A stretch of DNA of 64,000 nt from Erigeron canadensis (Eukaryota > Streptophyta > Magnoliopsida > Asterales > Asteraceae). The translations under genes and the position numbers were made by a program. Location of the stretch: assembly GCF_010389155.1 (NCBI RefSeq), contig NC_057769.1, positions 7,378,735 through 7,442,734 of the forward strand. The letters are read 5' to 3'. Positions 1 through 17,864 of this stretch are shown here, piece after piece (position 1 is the first letter of the stretch; every line of letters begins with the position of its first letter). The notes beneath the pieces are model-generated. The model searched no databases and was not told the DNA's origin. It saw nothing but the letters and a program-made list of their open reading frames with translations.

Positions 1-243
1 TTGTTTACGCAGTTTGACGAATTGACATAAACCGATTGTAAATGTGTCACAGCAGATTGCATTTTAGAACTTGAGAATAAACAGTACCAAACAAACTAAC
101 ATATAATATTGTGAGCTAGCATTATATTACAAGATCTAGGAATACAAAGCTAAGTTTTGCCATTCAAAACGGATGCTTTATAATTTACCTAGCACACATT
201 GGTTATGACAATATACCTCCACACCTTGTTCTAGTTCTTATTT

Positions 244-2661
244 TTACTTGGTGAACTTCCTCTCATCTACAATGGCAAGAAGCCTAGAGACACCTTGAGT
301 CCACATATCATATTCTCTTTGTGTCCTGCACTCGAATTCCACCAACCCACGCCCAATAGTCCTCAGCCCAAAATAGCGCCGTTCCTCTCCACCATCAAAC
401 AGATGCCTACCTGGCCATGCTGCCATGTTTTTGCACACCTCCAATACCACATCTGCAACCATCCAAAAGTAAAATTATTTACAACTTCTATCTCATCGCG
501 TACAGGGTTATATTAGGTGAACTATAGATTTGCATTTTCAGGGACAGTGATTATTATCTGATATTTAATGATTCTACTTTGTATAGCATTTAGTGTTTGG
601 ATGTACTACTTGTTATAATTATCAATTCTCATGGGTTGTGTAGAAAAAGTGATATTTGCAATATAATTTTTATGTAGTCAAAAAGTGCTGCGTGTCATCC
701 CAACCCGATTCTTATAAATGTCTAACCATTTTGACCCTGGCTTAACCCGTTGTAGACTTGTGTTATCACTTACTTTTCTTCTTTTTCGTGATGGTAGAAC
801 CAACATGTTTACTCTTCATCTTTAGCATTACTTGACCTGTTCGATGGATATAAACCGACACAATTTTCCAGTGAAGATCACCTGCATTTCAATTCCAATC
901 AGTAGTTAATAAATGGGCTTGGTTGAAATGGTAAGTTAGTTGTTCTTACCATTACGGGTCCGTTTCAGAAGCTCACTCCCCCTGGCTAGGAGTTCTTGGT
1001 TACATATGCCCAGAAAATTCTCTTCAGGGGAAGGATGTTCAGAATAGCCACTGCTCTTTCCTTGGCTTTTGCTTTCTTTAAGCCCACGGTCCACCGGTAT
1101 CACTGCTGCAATATTCCATACTTCCTTCAACGCCCTCGCCTTTAACGTTGCTGCACCACGTAGAGCTAAAAAGACAAGAAACACATAGCACATTTTACCA
1201 TCTAGTAAGGTAAAAGAGTCAAAATTTACACTCCGTATGATTACAAGTTTACAACAATGAACTGGCTAAGAATTTACCCGTTGCAGCAGCAGCCGTGAGA
1301 GTTAATATATCGCCATGGGATTTGACATTAACAGCAGAGCTAACAGCGGCAACAAGGTGTTCACGTTCAGCTCCCATTGCTTCTGCAGCCTCCACACATT
1401 GAGCAGCAACCAGAGTGGCAGCCGAGGCAACAGCCATATTGGTCTTGGCCATTTGCTCATCTTTACTAGACGCTGATGCTGCTGCAGTAGCAGCTGCAAT
1501 GGTGGCCACAGCCGCAGCCACTCCAGCAACTGAAACAGCTGCATGGAGCTGTGCATTGTGAGCTCGGGTCTCTTCTTTCTTCTTCTCTCTTCTCTCCTTT
1601 AACCAACGTCCTACCGTCTTTCCAGCAGGGGTGGTGCTACACCCGCCCGCACCATATCCACTCCGACCATTGGCAAACAGTGGTTGTAGAGTATTGTTTG
1701 CACGCAAAAACTGTATGTACCATACTAAATTATACATTATTCTGAATATAACAAGCAATAAAACAATAATGTACAATATAAATCATGAGTAATCTGTACT
1801 TGTATTACTGTAGAGTATGTTTTGTAAGTCATTTTAGATTAGTTCAATACTTCAATGAGCTTGGCCCACATCAATGTTTAATAAATCTGCTATATGCATT
1901 GGACTTGAAAATAATTAGTCATTAAAAATTGTAATTATACAATGTAAAAGGAAATATTTGGCAAATAATTTGACAATGACAATAAGTTTGATGGTCAAAA
2001 TAAACCAAAAAGAAAAGGCTGCACAAAAACAAAAAGAAGAAATATTGTCTGGTGGATGGAATATGGATTATAAAGTTAAAGTTATAGGTGAGTGTAAGCT
2101 CTCACTTTTTATTTTATATTTCTTCATTCGGATTCTAAACAGAAAAAACAGATCGCAAAAATGATTTCTTTGTCTTCTATGTTACTATTCATTCCATATT
2201 AAAAGGAAAAAAGCAAAGAATAATAATTAGCATCCCAACACAAAGTTGAAAGTTTATCTTCTTCTCTTCTTATATATATATATATATTTTGGGATTAATG
2301 ATTACCCAATAACTAAAGTGATTTATACATAAGAAAAAGTGATATTTGTATAATAAAAATTCATTCTTTATTGACATGTTACTCTGTTTGAAGGTTGGAT
2401 TAAGATGTGAAATCATGATATTCACATTATGTGTAAAACACCTCCCATATAAGTGATATAACATACGATGTTTAATGACATTTTAACATTTATAGGATTT
2501 TTTGGTGTCATTGTGTAAATATAGACTAATTACAAATCCTTAAAGTTGTAATAGTTACTTTGAGATTAATTCAAGTAATACAATCATTTATATACAACCT
2601 AAGAAAGTAAGAGACCATGACACGCTCGCACATTAAAATTTGACGTGTGTATATACATCAC

Positions 2662-2697
<36 letters not shown>

Positions 2698-4209
2698 AAA
2701 AAAGAAAAAAAGAAAGATGGATCATATACTCAAAATTTGACACACAATGGTCGCATGTTATCCTTTCGTTCTTCCTTATAGTTTTACTGTAATGTTTGTT
2801 ACTTTGTTTAGCAATAATCAAACTCTAGTCTTATATAAGTATATAAGTCTATCACAAAATTGCTTATCTCTAGAAAATAGTTCTTTTTACTCAATAGTCA
2901 ATGATAACCACTTTACTCGAACAAACATTGCACTATTGATTGAGACCACACCTATTGTAACAATATTTGTACAGTAAAAATTCAAAAAAAAAATGAACAA
3001 GTAATTTAACTGTGTATCAACAGCACATACTTTACAACACATATATCTATGAACATCTCATATATTTCAAAAACAACTTTATCCAATCTTTACATGAGGA
3101 TTTAAAATATAGACATTTTTATTTTTATATAAAGGTAGAGAAACTGTTTCCAGAATAATTGAAAGACTGTTTTTAAAAATACTTCTGTCAAAAATCTTAT
3201 ATATTGAAGTTGAACTATGAAATGTATATACAAGTTGAGATAGCTAATAATTAAGAGTAGTAAAATACCTTAACGACGTCGTCGTACTCATCGGAAGGTG
3301 AAATATGTGGACTATCGGTTTCTTCCATATGCGATGGGTTCAGTGGTCCACTACTATGTGACAGCCTCCCTGAAGCTAATGGTGATATATCCTGCATATA
3401 TATGTCCCCATTACATTACATTTAATTTAATAAATATCATACAAGAAAACATTAACTAAAATAATAAATACATTATACATTCACCACCTATATCACATGA
3501 TTATGTTAGCACCACATAATAATGACATGATCCACCAACTATACAATTATTATAACTATCATTATTTCATTCTTTAGTATCTTTCCCAAAAATATATCGT
3601 TATAGACATGTCATTTGCAAGATATGCGACCGTGTGGCCTCAACATCTATTATAGTATCAATAAATTATTATTACCATAAATTTGGATTCAACAACATTT
3701 CTCGTAATAATTATAAATTTTTTCTTTCATTTTAGCTGATGGGCATATTAAAATTTCAAAATTCCAATATACTTATCTTTATCATGTTACAAACTTATTA
3801 AATAAGCCACAAAAACAAAATATATCAAAGATAAGAAAAATCCAAATAATAAGTAGTATATAATTAAGCCCAAGAAAGACCAAAGGAACAAATTACTTAC
3901 CGATTGAGACATAATTCGTTCGAGGACAAGTTGTGAAGTAGCCGAAGAAGCAAAAGAAAATGTATGACCCGAAAGCAATGAGGCCCCCATTGCCAAAACC
4001 GGCTCATCGGGGGCCTCATTAGTCTCCGGGGCAACATTGGAAATTTTGGCACCCTTTGAAACCAAGGGAGAAGGAGGGGAATGCTGCATGGTTTTATTAA
4101 TCATGGCATCATTCCATGATCTTGACAAGAATTCCATTGGTTTTCTTGGACTTTCAGGTAATTGATGAAATCCTGTTGTTGGATTGTTTTCCTGCCATAA
4201 ACTGTCCAT
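244..4209 (-). CDS. VAN3-binding protein / FORKED-like protein (DUF828 + PH_2 domain)
   Basis: Six coding exons read 3901-4209, 3269-3391, 1278-1710, 950-1165, 774-881 and 244-452. All junctions are GT-AG and in phase, giving 465 aa, the usual size for this family. The N-terminus has the family signature PMEFLSRSW (about residues 25-33), then [18 protein letters not shown] and [10 protein letters not shown]. Next come [20 protein letters not shown] and a long Ala-rich stretch ([20 protein letters not shown]). The C-terminal third (about 345-460) is the plant PH_2 domain, with [12 protein letters not shown] and the W in DMWTQGV near its end. Known role: FORKED1/VAB-type proteins bind the ARF-GAP VAN3 (SFC) through the PH region on trans-Golgi/endosomal membranes and help polarise auxin carriers during leaf-vein closure. 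Intron 2 (1711-3268) is long and simple-sequence rich. The assignment is firm; which paralogue it is (FKD1 or a FORKED-LIKE) I cannot say. Confidence 0.93.
2665..2694. repeat. (TA)n microsatellite in FORKED-like intron 2
   Basis: About 15 uninterrupted TA units lie inside the 1.56-kb second intron. A shorter TA run lies near 2271-2287 in the same intron. Confidence 0.9.
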
Positions 4210-4304
4210 TTTTTATTTTTATTTTTTGAAGTTTATGTTTGTTTCTTGGATTGTTTTTGGTAGTTTGTGTGACTGTGTATGTGTGTATGTTATTATTTTG
4301 GTTA

Positions 4305-4314
4305 CTTTATATAG
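4305..4314 (-). promoter_or_regulatory. TATA box of the FORKED-like gene
   Basis: CTATATAAAG on the minus strand lies about 95 bases upstream of the ATG at 4209. It predicts a transcript start near 4275 and a short unspliced 5'UTR. This is inferred from position and consensus only. Confidence 0.6.
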
Positions 4315-7300
4315 ACACTATTTAACAATAGAAGCTTGGAAGTTGGAACACTACTTTAGGTATTCGGGTCGGGTCTACCATTTTTATCAGGTAAAAGTTA
4401 CTCTATTTCTTTCCTTTTGTATTTCTTCTCTCTCTCTCTCTTTTTTTTACTTTTACAGATTTTTGGATCCGGTAAGAAAAGGTTTTACTTTATATGGTTT
4501 TATGTTTATATGGATTGGTTCTAATTTCAAATTTCAACATGAAAATGACATGGAAATAAGTGTTGGACTATGGTTACTTATTTAAAATAACATGATGAAA
4601 AATTCCATTGTGTAGAAATATAAAAGTTTTCCAAATAACTAACATATTTTCTTACAAATTAAAACACTTGTACTGATATCTATATAAACATAGTACACAT
4701 ATACAACGAGTCGTGTACAAACAATTTCGAGGCATAGCAAAGTCTTTACCGGAAGAGAATCACCAATGAATTACCTCAATCCTCACAAATTCACCTTGAT
4801 GAAGCGTTCAACAGAGTCACCACACACCAACCATTTGTTTAATGTACAACAATAACCATCATATTAAAAAAGATTGGTTTCATAAACCAATATCATCGTA
4901 TTTTTAATTTCTAAGTAAAAATGTTATACGCATGATCTTATTACTTGATGTCTAGTAATTTTTCTTAAACAACATTATTGTAAAAGTAAAATAATCTAAG
5001 TAAGTCTGTTTTGCTTTGTACCGTAATGTTGTTAGGCTCTCACATTATGTATGAATTTAAGACGATTTTATTGATGATATATTTTTAGGGCATTCAAGAG
5101 TAGGCCGGTTTTCCACCATTAACTACCACTAATCATTGCCAGAGCTACATTAACGGTCTAAAAGATTCTCCCTAACCACATTTAGCCACTAATCTTATAC
5201 AATAGGCTCAATATATCACTAATCGGTTTAGTTTTTTTTTTTTTTCTATGTATAACAACTGAGAGAGAAGAAACAAATTTCATTCGTGGTAGCCTCCTCA
5301 ATTGCCGGACGGCTGCCCTCCATCCCCTTGCAATTCAGCAAAGAGACAAATGTGCACGTGAAGAAGGGGAAAGATTAAGGGCTCTTATCTTGAACTAACG
5401 CTTTGATCTCGCCTGGTAGGTATCACGAGCCATCCAACCACGAGTCACAGACAATGATATGTGCTCGACGTTAATGGTGTGATGCATCACAAGTCCATCA
5501 CATGATTACCATTGTCATGTGACTTGATATGCAAATAAAGCTCTCAATTTCGCATCTTAATGAGTAGCTAGCAAAATTTCACAATGGTCAAGAAAAATGT
5601 TCGAAAAGATCCCTTAAAGTTTCACCATGAAGATGCGTACATCCAAATCAAATACTAACATTTCCAGACGAACCTGAAAAGAAAAAAAAAAGTCCGTTTA
5701 TCTATCTATTAAAATATAGCATCCAATTATAAATCTATTCAAAGTTATGAACATTGAATATGCATTATTGCATTTTCATTATTGTACGCACGGTTGTTCT
5801 TGATTAGTTAATGAGAAGGGGACCGAAGTTTTTAAGTAAGATCTACATGGCATTCGCAAGATATAATTTTTAAAGGCACATGTTGTTGCGTAATCATTAC
5901 ACACACAACACGATTATGTCTTTTGTTACTAATTTTGGCTCCATCATCTTCCATTTATATAGTCATAATAACTTTCTTAATCATTTGTTTCTCATCTTCC
6001 CTTTATCTAGCTATAATAACTATTTAATCATTTGTTTCACATTTTTGTATACGAATTGTTGGTAATACAAGAATGCTAAATTGTGTAACACAATGACATA
6101 TTGATCACATGTTAACAACTTTCAAAGTATTGACATGTGCTTCTATGTTTCATGTTTTACATTGCTAGAAATTGGAACAAAAATCAACTTATATCAACAT
6201 ATGATGATATTGTTATCATTATATAACAAACTATGCATCAAAATTGTTGTTGTTTTGTGTTTTCTCACTTTAACTACAAAATATTCACACAAATTTCATT
6301 ATTTTATCTATTTAATTGAGATAAAGAGTTAAATACTAGAGTAGTTTTAAGGAGCCTTTTTAGATATTAAAAAAAATAAATGCATGTCTAGTAGCATTGT
6401 TTTGATATAAGTGGAAACATACAAAATCCATAGCCGTTCTAACATCACAAAAGTGAATTGAAGGTCTTGACTAAAGTCATGATAGCGGCTACTTTTGATT
6501 AAACAATGATAAAGCGTTTGATAATCTGATATTATTGTTAGTCTTATGTTTACACCATTCCGGGAAATGGGTCTACATTACACTTTCAATGGCTATCTCT
6601 TCTTGCCAACAAACTTTTTCCTAATGGATTTTAATTGGTTTTCAGATTATAAAAACAGAATGAAAAACACAAATTTGTCGTTATGTTTAAGATAATGATA
6701 TTAGCATAATCTAAATTGGGAGTCAAAAGATCAATATAATACTTATACGAGAAACAAAGATATTGTTATAATTAGTTTTATCTAGGATAGTAGATAGGAC
6801 ATTTGTTGAAGGAAACTTTTGTCCATATATCCATCAACAATGTGGTTTGATTTCTTAAGACAATGGTTCATTTGGTCCCAAAGAAAACGACTTCACCATG
6901 AAACCATGCCGGATTTTGGTCTGAAACCACACCTAGAACAACATGGTTCTCGGTTTAGTAGTAGTCGTCCTACTATGATTCTTATAATTCCTTGATGAAT
7001 ATAGTGATATTCGTTGCTAATCGACTGAAGCAATGATAAAAAGATTTATAATTTTAGTAGACTAACATGTTTATTCAACTCAACCTTTTACAAATGTATT
7101 CATTTATTTTTATTTTACTTGGCTCCACTCAACGATCTTGTTATGCATATGTATAGTTTTGTAGACTAAACATAAAGACACAATAATAATGATAGGGAAA
7201 CATCTTCCACCGGCCGACCAACGATTCCGATGTCCTGTTTTGACGACCATCTCTGATTTACTGACTGTTATTACTGACTATGTTTCGATCTATAAACAAA

Positions 7301-8204
7301 AACCAAAAAAATGGTCAGTAAAAGTAAAACAAGGCGTGCCTAATGACGTCATGATCATAGTCTCGAATGAATCAATCTGACCAATAAGAGAAATCAAGAA
7401 TATTTACAGAACAACATCACTATCACACTTTCACTTTCTCTTTGCCCAAAATTAAAAGCAAAAAAATTTTTTACCTCTAAATTTGTGACTTCAAAGGGGG
7501 TTGGCCATGTGTTTCTGTACTCACTAATTTGGTCACTAAAATGTGATCTAGATCTTTTTTTTTTCTTTTGGTAAAAGCAAATATGTGAAAAAGGGGGTAT
7601 TCGATTCCACTAGTTCACAAAGTTTTATGTTATGAAAACTTGTGATTTCCAAGCTATGTTTGTTATGTCATGTGATTTAGTGCAAATGTTAATGTAGAGG
7701 TAATCTATTACTACCTTTTAGGATAAATTTTAAAGTTTTATTAATAGTTTAAGATTAGAGTAGATTTGTTGTTAAAAAAATCTGATAAAATGCAAAAGTG
7801 CTAAAGAAATCCACACTTGAAAGATGACTTGACCTGAATGTATTTGATTTAAACAATTCGTGTTACTTTATTTAGGTTTTGGATTGGATATGTTGTTTGG
7901 TTGCGCTTCACGCATATATTTGATATATTGATATATAACGGGAATACAAGGATGCCCGACACTTAAGCTTATGTGTGGAACCCCTCACATACTAATATTT
8001 TATTCTTTCTTGTTTAATGAATAAATACATGGGCCCCCATGATTTTTATGGATTAAAAAAACAATGCATGAGTGTTTTAAGCCTAAGCTTAAATACCCGA
8101 CAACGTTGATCATAAATTGGATCGGGCTCAATTTGGATAACTCTATGACACAAAACATTTTGATAAATATAGTCTTTAGTATGGTTAATAACCATTAATA
8201 TTAG
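4315..8204. other. Intergenic, no gene recognised
   Basis: AT-rich non-coding DNA between the FORKED-like promoter and a LINE insertion. The open frames here are short, have no recognisable domain and no codon signal. The first few hundred bases are presumably upstream regulatory sequence of the minus-strand gene. No structured repeat was identified. Confidence 0.6.
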
Positions 8205-8619
8205 TTAAAGGCTTGCGGCATTTCATCAGCCGGTGGTGCAAAACTACACCATTCTTTGTTTTCCACATCAAAGACCTACTCAAGTTTCACGAGCATTCAA
8301 GGAAGAGAAAAGAGAAAAGAGAAAAGAAGAGAAAAAGACTTTAAAGGGTATCATTATACTTAGTTGTTGGTACATTTAAAAAGCAAGAAATGATATCAAA
8401 TTTGATAATACTAGAGTAAGTACAATGAGGATTATTCAAACTATTAAATCACTTGGGTTTTTGTGGTTTAGAAGTAGAATGAAGCAAACAAGTATTACAT
8501 GGAACAATTGGTGTAATTTCAAACACTTGTAAATCTTTGTATATTTATACCGTCGGTTTTTGTCATGATGAATGTGAATACAATAGTTACCTTTTAAAAA
8601 AAAATTAAAGGCTTGCAGC
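8205..8619 (+). mobile_element. 5'-truncated LINE (L1-like) 3' fragment with target-site duplication
   Basis: The insertion occupies 8220-8604. It is bounded by a 15-bp duplication (TTAAAGGCTTGC[G/A]GC at 8205-8219 and 8605-8619) and ends in an A-tail. From about 8370 it encodes the C-terminal tail of a LINE ORF2, with RNIFDN-like text rendered here as ARNDIKFDN, then FLWFRSR and ITWNNWCNF, with one in-frame stop early in the fragment. The same tail recurs at 20923-21180. The first ~145 bp of the insertion (a GA-rich stretch) I could not assign to the LINE. Confidence 0.8.
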
Positions 8620-11265
8620 TATGTTTAGCCGTTCTAAATATGTTCAACATTTATTTTAGAAATACCAAAAAGAAAAAGCTTAACTATTACACAAACGTAA
8701 ATCATTTACATACTTGTCTAGATTCGAGAAAAGGTAAAGGAGGGATGTAAGTGCTAAATGCATTTTAACTTTTTTGGAAAGATCTTGGTGACTTATAATT
8801 ATATAAATTTTTATGATTACATTTTAGCCTTTTATGAATCCCAAATCCTATTTGAGATAAAAGGAAGATGAAAGCAAATTAGTTTGGGTGAACGGGTCTT
8901 AAACTTGATCCAACCCAAAACATGTGTTATTCTTAATAGGTTTTGTACATAGTTGAGAACTTGAGATTGTGAATAAACTGGAACTCAAATAACATGACCA
9001 ATAAATAATTGGAATTTAAGACAACACTTTAAATTTTGTAGCCTAAAAATGTTGAGCTACTCCCAAATGTCTAGAGAGAAATAACAAAGATACAATGATA
9101 TTTTTTTGAATAATGATATAAATGTGCTTAAAAGTGTGCATAATCCATTCAAGTTTTGACACATGAAATCCACATATTTTCTTTCATAATCTTTACCATT
9201 AAATTGGTCATATGTTAATCTCTCTTTATTAGGCATAATTTTAGGCCTACATATTAAACAAATTGATCATTTTACTTTTTCTTTTTGATCTGTTGTTTTT
9301 GAATGTGCATAAGTAAAACTTATGCAAACTACATAGTGTCAAAGAGCAAGTATCGAAGGTACAAAAAAACTCATCGCGTGCCACTCATGTGGGCACTTAA
9401 TGGACCAGAAATAATGACCATCCAATTTTGAACCATTTATGAAGCCAAATGGTGATTATAAGTTTATCGATGTAATTTCTTTAAAATAGGGATGATTAAT
9501 AAATTCGTGCAAACCACAGGAACAATCATGTAGTTTACTTATAGATTAACTTGTAACTTGTAAGGTTAGAATAGTTTGAATTTGAATGACTTTAGACTGG
9601 TCGAATATAAAAAAATTGGCATAATTCATATGTTTTAACTTTAGCAAACTGTATACCTAGTTGAAAATTGAAAAAGAACAAAATTTACCTATGTTTGAAA
9701 TGATGGTTCGAAATATGTCATTTAATGCCTAGACCATGTCTAAGTTGTATTCAGTCAATAATTTTTGTAGGAGTACTATACAAGTCCTATAAACATCTCA
9801 AACACAAGATTTTTTACATATGAATTATTGTGGTTCATTTTTGAGAAATCCGAATAATATGGGAACGACTTAGTTTTACTTTATAATTCAAAGCAAATTA
9901 ACGTTAACATAATACGGGAACGAATTAGTTTTACTTTATAAAGCAAATTAACATAATATAAAATAGACAGTCGACCACTTGGTCTGTCCCCGATAACTTT
10001 GAAGTTTATAACAACACAAATGTGATAGAAGTTCGAATAATAATAATTTTTCAATTGTTTGAGAAAAAGAAACACTAACAAAAGCATATTTCCCTTTCAC
10101 TTTGTCATGGGGTAAAATGACATTCCTTTATCAAAAGGAATGAGAAAAACTTGTCCAATTTCATCAATCAAATCATAAGGTACTTATGGACAAATGATAA
10201 AGCATTGAACCATCAAGTCAGTATACGTATTGTAAGAGTAATATTACGTACTAAGTCAGGAACATCAAAAAAAAATTTAATATGTTTATGTGAATATATA
10301 TCCACTTGAAATTAACCGAATCATACTTTTAAAAACACCTGTCAAGTATTTATAGGAGCGTGAAGCTTTTTCATTGAAATACGGACTTGAACCCATGACC
10401 AATATGTTATGAAGAAGGTAAGTCGTATTAATACGAATGGACCAAAAGGCACACGATTGCTAGGTTGGTTAGACCAATGATCAATAGTGTCACTTGATCA
10501 ACATGTTCGATTATAACTATAATGTGTGATGTTCGCAAGGGCCATAAGCCCACAAGGGGTAAAGAATGGTTCAAAACCAAGCCCAATAGCTTCTGGCGAA
10601 TAATTCTTCTTGACATGGATATTTCCGCCAAAATCAAAACTCAGCTCAAAGGAGATGATAGATTGGTTTTTCAGGTTACATCTAGTCCTCTTACTGGTCT
10701 TATATAGATCAGCCATACCCTCCCCCCTATGCTGAAAAAATACTCCGAGTAACTTATATTTTAATTACAATAACAATATTATTTCTTAATCAATAATTTG
10801 AATCTCTAGATAGAGCTATTTATGAAAGGGTTAGCTTAAATACTGTTAACATTATTTAACCTTTCTGATGCACCTCACATTCAAGGGGGCAGGATATTTA
10901 TTTCTATCATGTGTCAAATTAAAGAAGATAGTGTGAGGGTAGCACCAGAACAGCTTATAGGATTTTCCCGTTTATGAATTTGGATGTTGAAAGAATTTAA
11001 AAATAGGTTTTGGACTTTAGACGGCTTAACGCACACAATAGTTTCATTGTAAGAGTCTATTTGACCAACTTAAGAGGGAACAAAAGTAGACGACCCAAAT
11101 TGACTCATTCACAAGTAAATTGGTCGACATTGTCAGCTTACATAGTCTCTTCCTAGTTTGCATAGTTTGTATGAACAAGCAGTTCACCACAACTAACGTT
11201 ACTCCAACTCCGCTCTACACGACAACAAAAACGAGAACCAAAACGTGGCAAGATACATATATGGA
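8620..11265. other. Intergenic, no gene recognised
   Basis: AT-rich DNA between the LINE fragment and the 3' end of the NEK kinase gene. No protein family, RNA gene or clear transposon end was recognised. The last few hundred bases presumably include the 3'UTR of the minus-strand kinase. Confidence 0.55.
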
Positions 11266-15213
<3,948 letters not shown>

Positions 15214-16550
15214 TTTATGAACACTTTTCGATCAGTCCCTCCTAACATACACTAAGCATACACATACACACATCAAAAACTCAAAATTGGTCACCAATAA
15301 AAACAAACCAACCTGCAAATTCAAAATAAATAAAACTTTTTAAAGTACTAAAAAATTGATGATACAAATAGCTCATCTACTTAAGTAGTTGATGATCATT
15401 ACACTCAATAACAAAAAACTAGAAAAAGACAGTACTATAGAGTTCAGGTTGGCAAGAACTTATTTCACACTTGTCTACTGATAAATACACATATATACAC
15501 ATATATATTTATATCACATACATATAAATATACAAGAGAATAATAAGTATACCTCACATATACATGAGACTAATTACTTCAATCAATTCATACTCAGGGT
15601 CTCAAAAAAAAACACTGACCCTACTCAAGATTTTCATATTTTTCTACATAAAATTCAATAAGTTGATAAAGACTAATTACTAAAATACTACCACTACCAC
15701 TAATATATATATTTTTTTATCATATACACAAAGAACATTAAAATAAATTAAAAGTATAAACTATAGCTTATAACTAAAAGATTATATTTATCTCTAGAGC
15801 CCACTTCTTAATCAGTCCAAAAAGTGGAAAAAGTTATAAATTTATGTGTGGTGTCACATAAACCTTTCTTTACTAGTACTATAATAATATAAATTAAAAT
15901 AATAATATAAAATTTAATTATTTTCTCATTCATAATATACTGGTTTAAATAAAATTTCACGATTTTCACCCTTAAACTTTTACCAAACTTCCCCTTAAAA
16001 AAAATATTATATATTAATCCATGATTATCTTTATCAATCTTTTGTTGACTAATTAATTGTGCAGTCAATTAAAGGTTTCAACTTTCTATCTAAAAGAAGT
16101 TAAAATGAAATTTTAATAGATACCCACAAATTTTTAACAACTCAAAGTTTAAAAAACAAGAAATATATATACTTCAAAAAGGAAAGATTTAACCTTTAAA
16201 ACAATAAATTGGCTGAAATTTGAAAATTAGTCCAATATAAGTTACTAAAAGTAACATAATTTCTTATTTTTTTATTTAAAATGTGACTTTTGAAAATAAA
16301 CAAACCCATCCACCGTCAAATGGTGAAATACCAAGAACTGTAAAATAAAAAAAATAAAAAATTTAAAAAAAGAAAAAAAGATTGCATGTAAAAACTTAAA
16401 AGAAATAAGTAGTAAATATAGTGTTTAATGATACCTGAAAACAAAAAGAAATGATTGTGTGTGTGTTTTGCCGGTGAAGATCGCCGTGGAAGGTGGGGAG
16501 AGAAAAGATAGAGAGATGTGTGGGGGGCGGCAAAAGAGTTAGAAATTTTT
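15214..16550 (-). other. NEK kinase 5'UTR with a 1.1-kb leader intron
   Basis: Upstream of the ATG at 15213 a good acceptor (TTTGCAG, exon from 15312) and a good donor (TTTCAG/GTATC, exon end 16435) define a 5'UTR intron of 16434-15313. The first leader exon would be about 16435-16550. The intron is AT-rich and has no coding potential. Long leader introns often raise expression in plants. Inferred from splice consensus only. Confidence 0.6.
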
Positions 16551-16574
16551 TGGAATTTTGAAGGAAGAAAAAAT

Positions 16575-16585
16575 CTATATAAAAA
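16575..16585 (-). promoter_or_regulatory. Probable TATA box of the NEK kinase gene
   Basis: TTTTATATAG on the minus strand lies about 30 bases upstream of the presumed leader start near 16550. Confidence 0.5.
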
Positions 16586-17294
16586 GGAATATATATTATT
16601 TTAATATTTTATTTTATGTGTATTTCAAACTTCAAAACGTGCGCACATATTTTTGTGTGTTGATTATGTATTTCCTAAGATTTTAGATTATTTTATCTCG
16701 TGATATGGATAAACAAAGTCAAATATGTCATTTAAGTGTTTGTCGTTGAGGCCTTGAGAGGGAGTTTCCGAATCAATTTCCTTTATTAAAAATTAAATAA
16801 ATTAGACTTTTAAAAATTAAAAGTGGTTACTTTTTTCTTAATATATTCGTAGTAGATAATGTTGAGTAACTGTTTGAGGATGATACAAATAAAGTAGTGA
16901 TTCTTGGTTATTAAACTATTCGAAGGCTTTAAACTTACATGTTTACATACATGTAATCACAAATTATAGGAAGTGCAATTATTCACAAGTGTGAGCTAGA
17001 TAAATTTCTAACCACGGTTTAATGTTTTGATACGTATATAAAAGGAAAATGATTGATATGCCTAAATAATATGCATAAAGATGTGTCTAAAAATCTAGTG
17101 TTGACATGATTAAAGGTGTAGATCAATAAAGAGAATAAGAAATCTTATATGTCACTTATAGAATGTATTAGAAATGTTTTTAGGTCTATGTTTAAACATT
17201 TATATCATTATCCATATAAAAATGTTGAAATCATCTAAAATGTGTTATGAAAATATCACTTCATATCAAGTCTTATAAAAGTACTTGTAAAAAT

Positions 17295-17608
17295 GGAAAA
17301 TAATTTGTATGTATATATAACTTGTCTTCAGCTACTATTGTAGGATAGAAACTTTGTTTTGGTTCATTGTATGTAAGTAACCTGTTAAACTGAATGAATC
17401 GCATAAATAATCTGTTAAATGCTGATGTGGTGGTCTCTTATTGGGCCACATATCAGATGTTTGATGGTGCCACATTAGTATCCGGCCGATTTCTTACAAC
17501 ATTCGTTCAGTTTTGAGACAAACTTACATACAATGAATCAAAACAAAGTTTTTTTTCCTACAATAGTAGCCAAAAACAAGTTACATACATACACAAATTC
17601 TTTTCTCC
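17295..17608. mobile_element. MITE with ~75-bp imperfect terminal inverted repeats
   Basis: Left arm (from about 17295; includes GCTACTATTGTAGGA and CATTGTATGTAAGT) is repeated as reverse complement on the right (ending about 17608). Roughly 75-100 bp pair with scattered mismatches around a ~130-bp centre. There is no coding capacity. No unambiguous target duplication was found, so the superfamily is unassigned. Confidence 0.65.
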
Positions 17609-17844
17609 TTTTCATTAGATCTTTATCATATGAAATTATGGATTAACACTGGTATATCTCCTCACCATCACCATGCACAAGTTTATCTATACACGTTTAT
17701 AAAAAAAAAGTTACCCTCTTTCTTAAACGTTAATAGTTACACATTGAGAAATTACACGTATACCCTCCCTATTCCTTACCCCTTGAAAACACAACTCACC
17801 CCTTGTTAGTATACGTATAGCATTGAGATTTAAACGCTCTATTC

Positions 17845-17864
17845 GGGGGGGGGGGGGGGGGGGG
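17845..17864. repeat. G homopolymer, 20 bases
   Basis: Twenty consecutive G residues in otherwise AT-rich DNA, followed by AGAGAATA. Long G runs are rare in AT-rich plant DNA and easily misassembled, so the exact length is uncertain. Confidence 0.85.

Noticed and set aside
1302..1556. 84-codon minus-strand frame rich in Leu/Trp
   Set aside because: Shadow of the Ala-rich exon of the FORKED-like gene in another frame.
7189..7380. 63-codon plus-strand frame as a small gene
   Set aside because: No family recognised, no promoter, no conserved features; length is expected by chance.
10380..10420. Box-B-like word (GGGTTCAAGTCC on the minus strand) suggesting a tRNA gene or SINE
   Set aside because: No matching box A at the right distance, no cloverleaf and no A-tail or target duplication.
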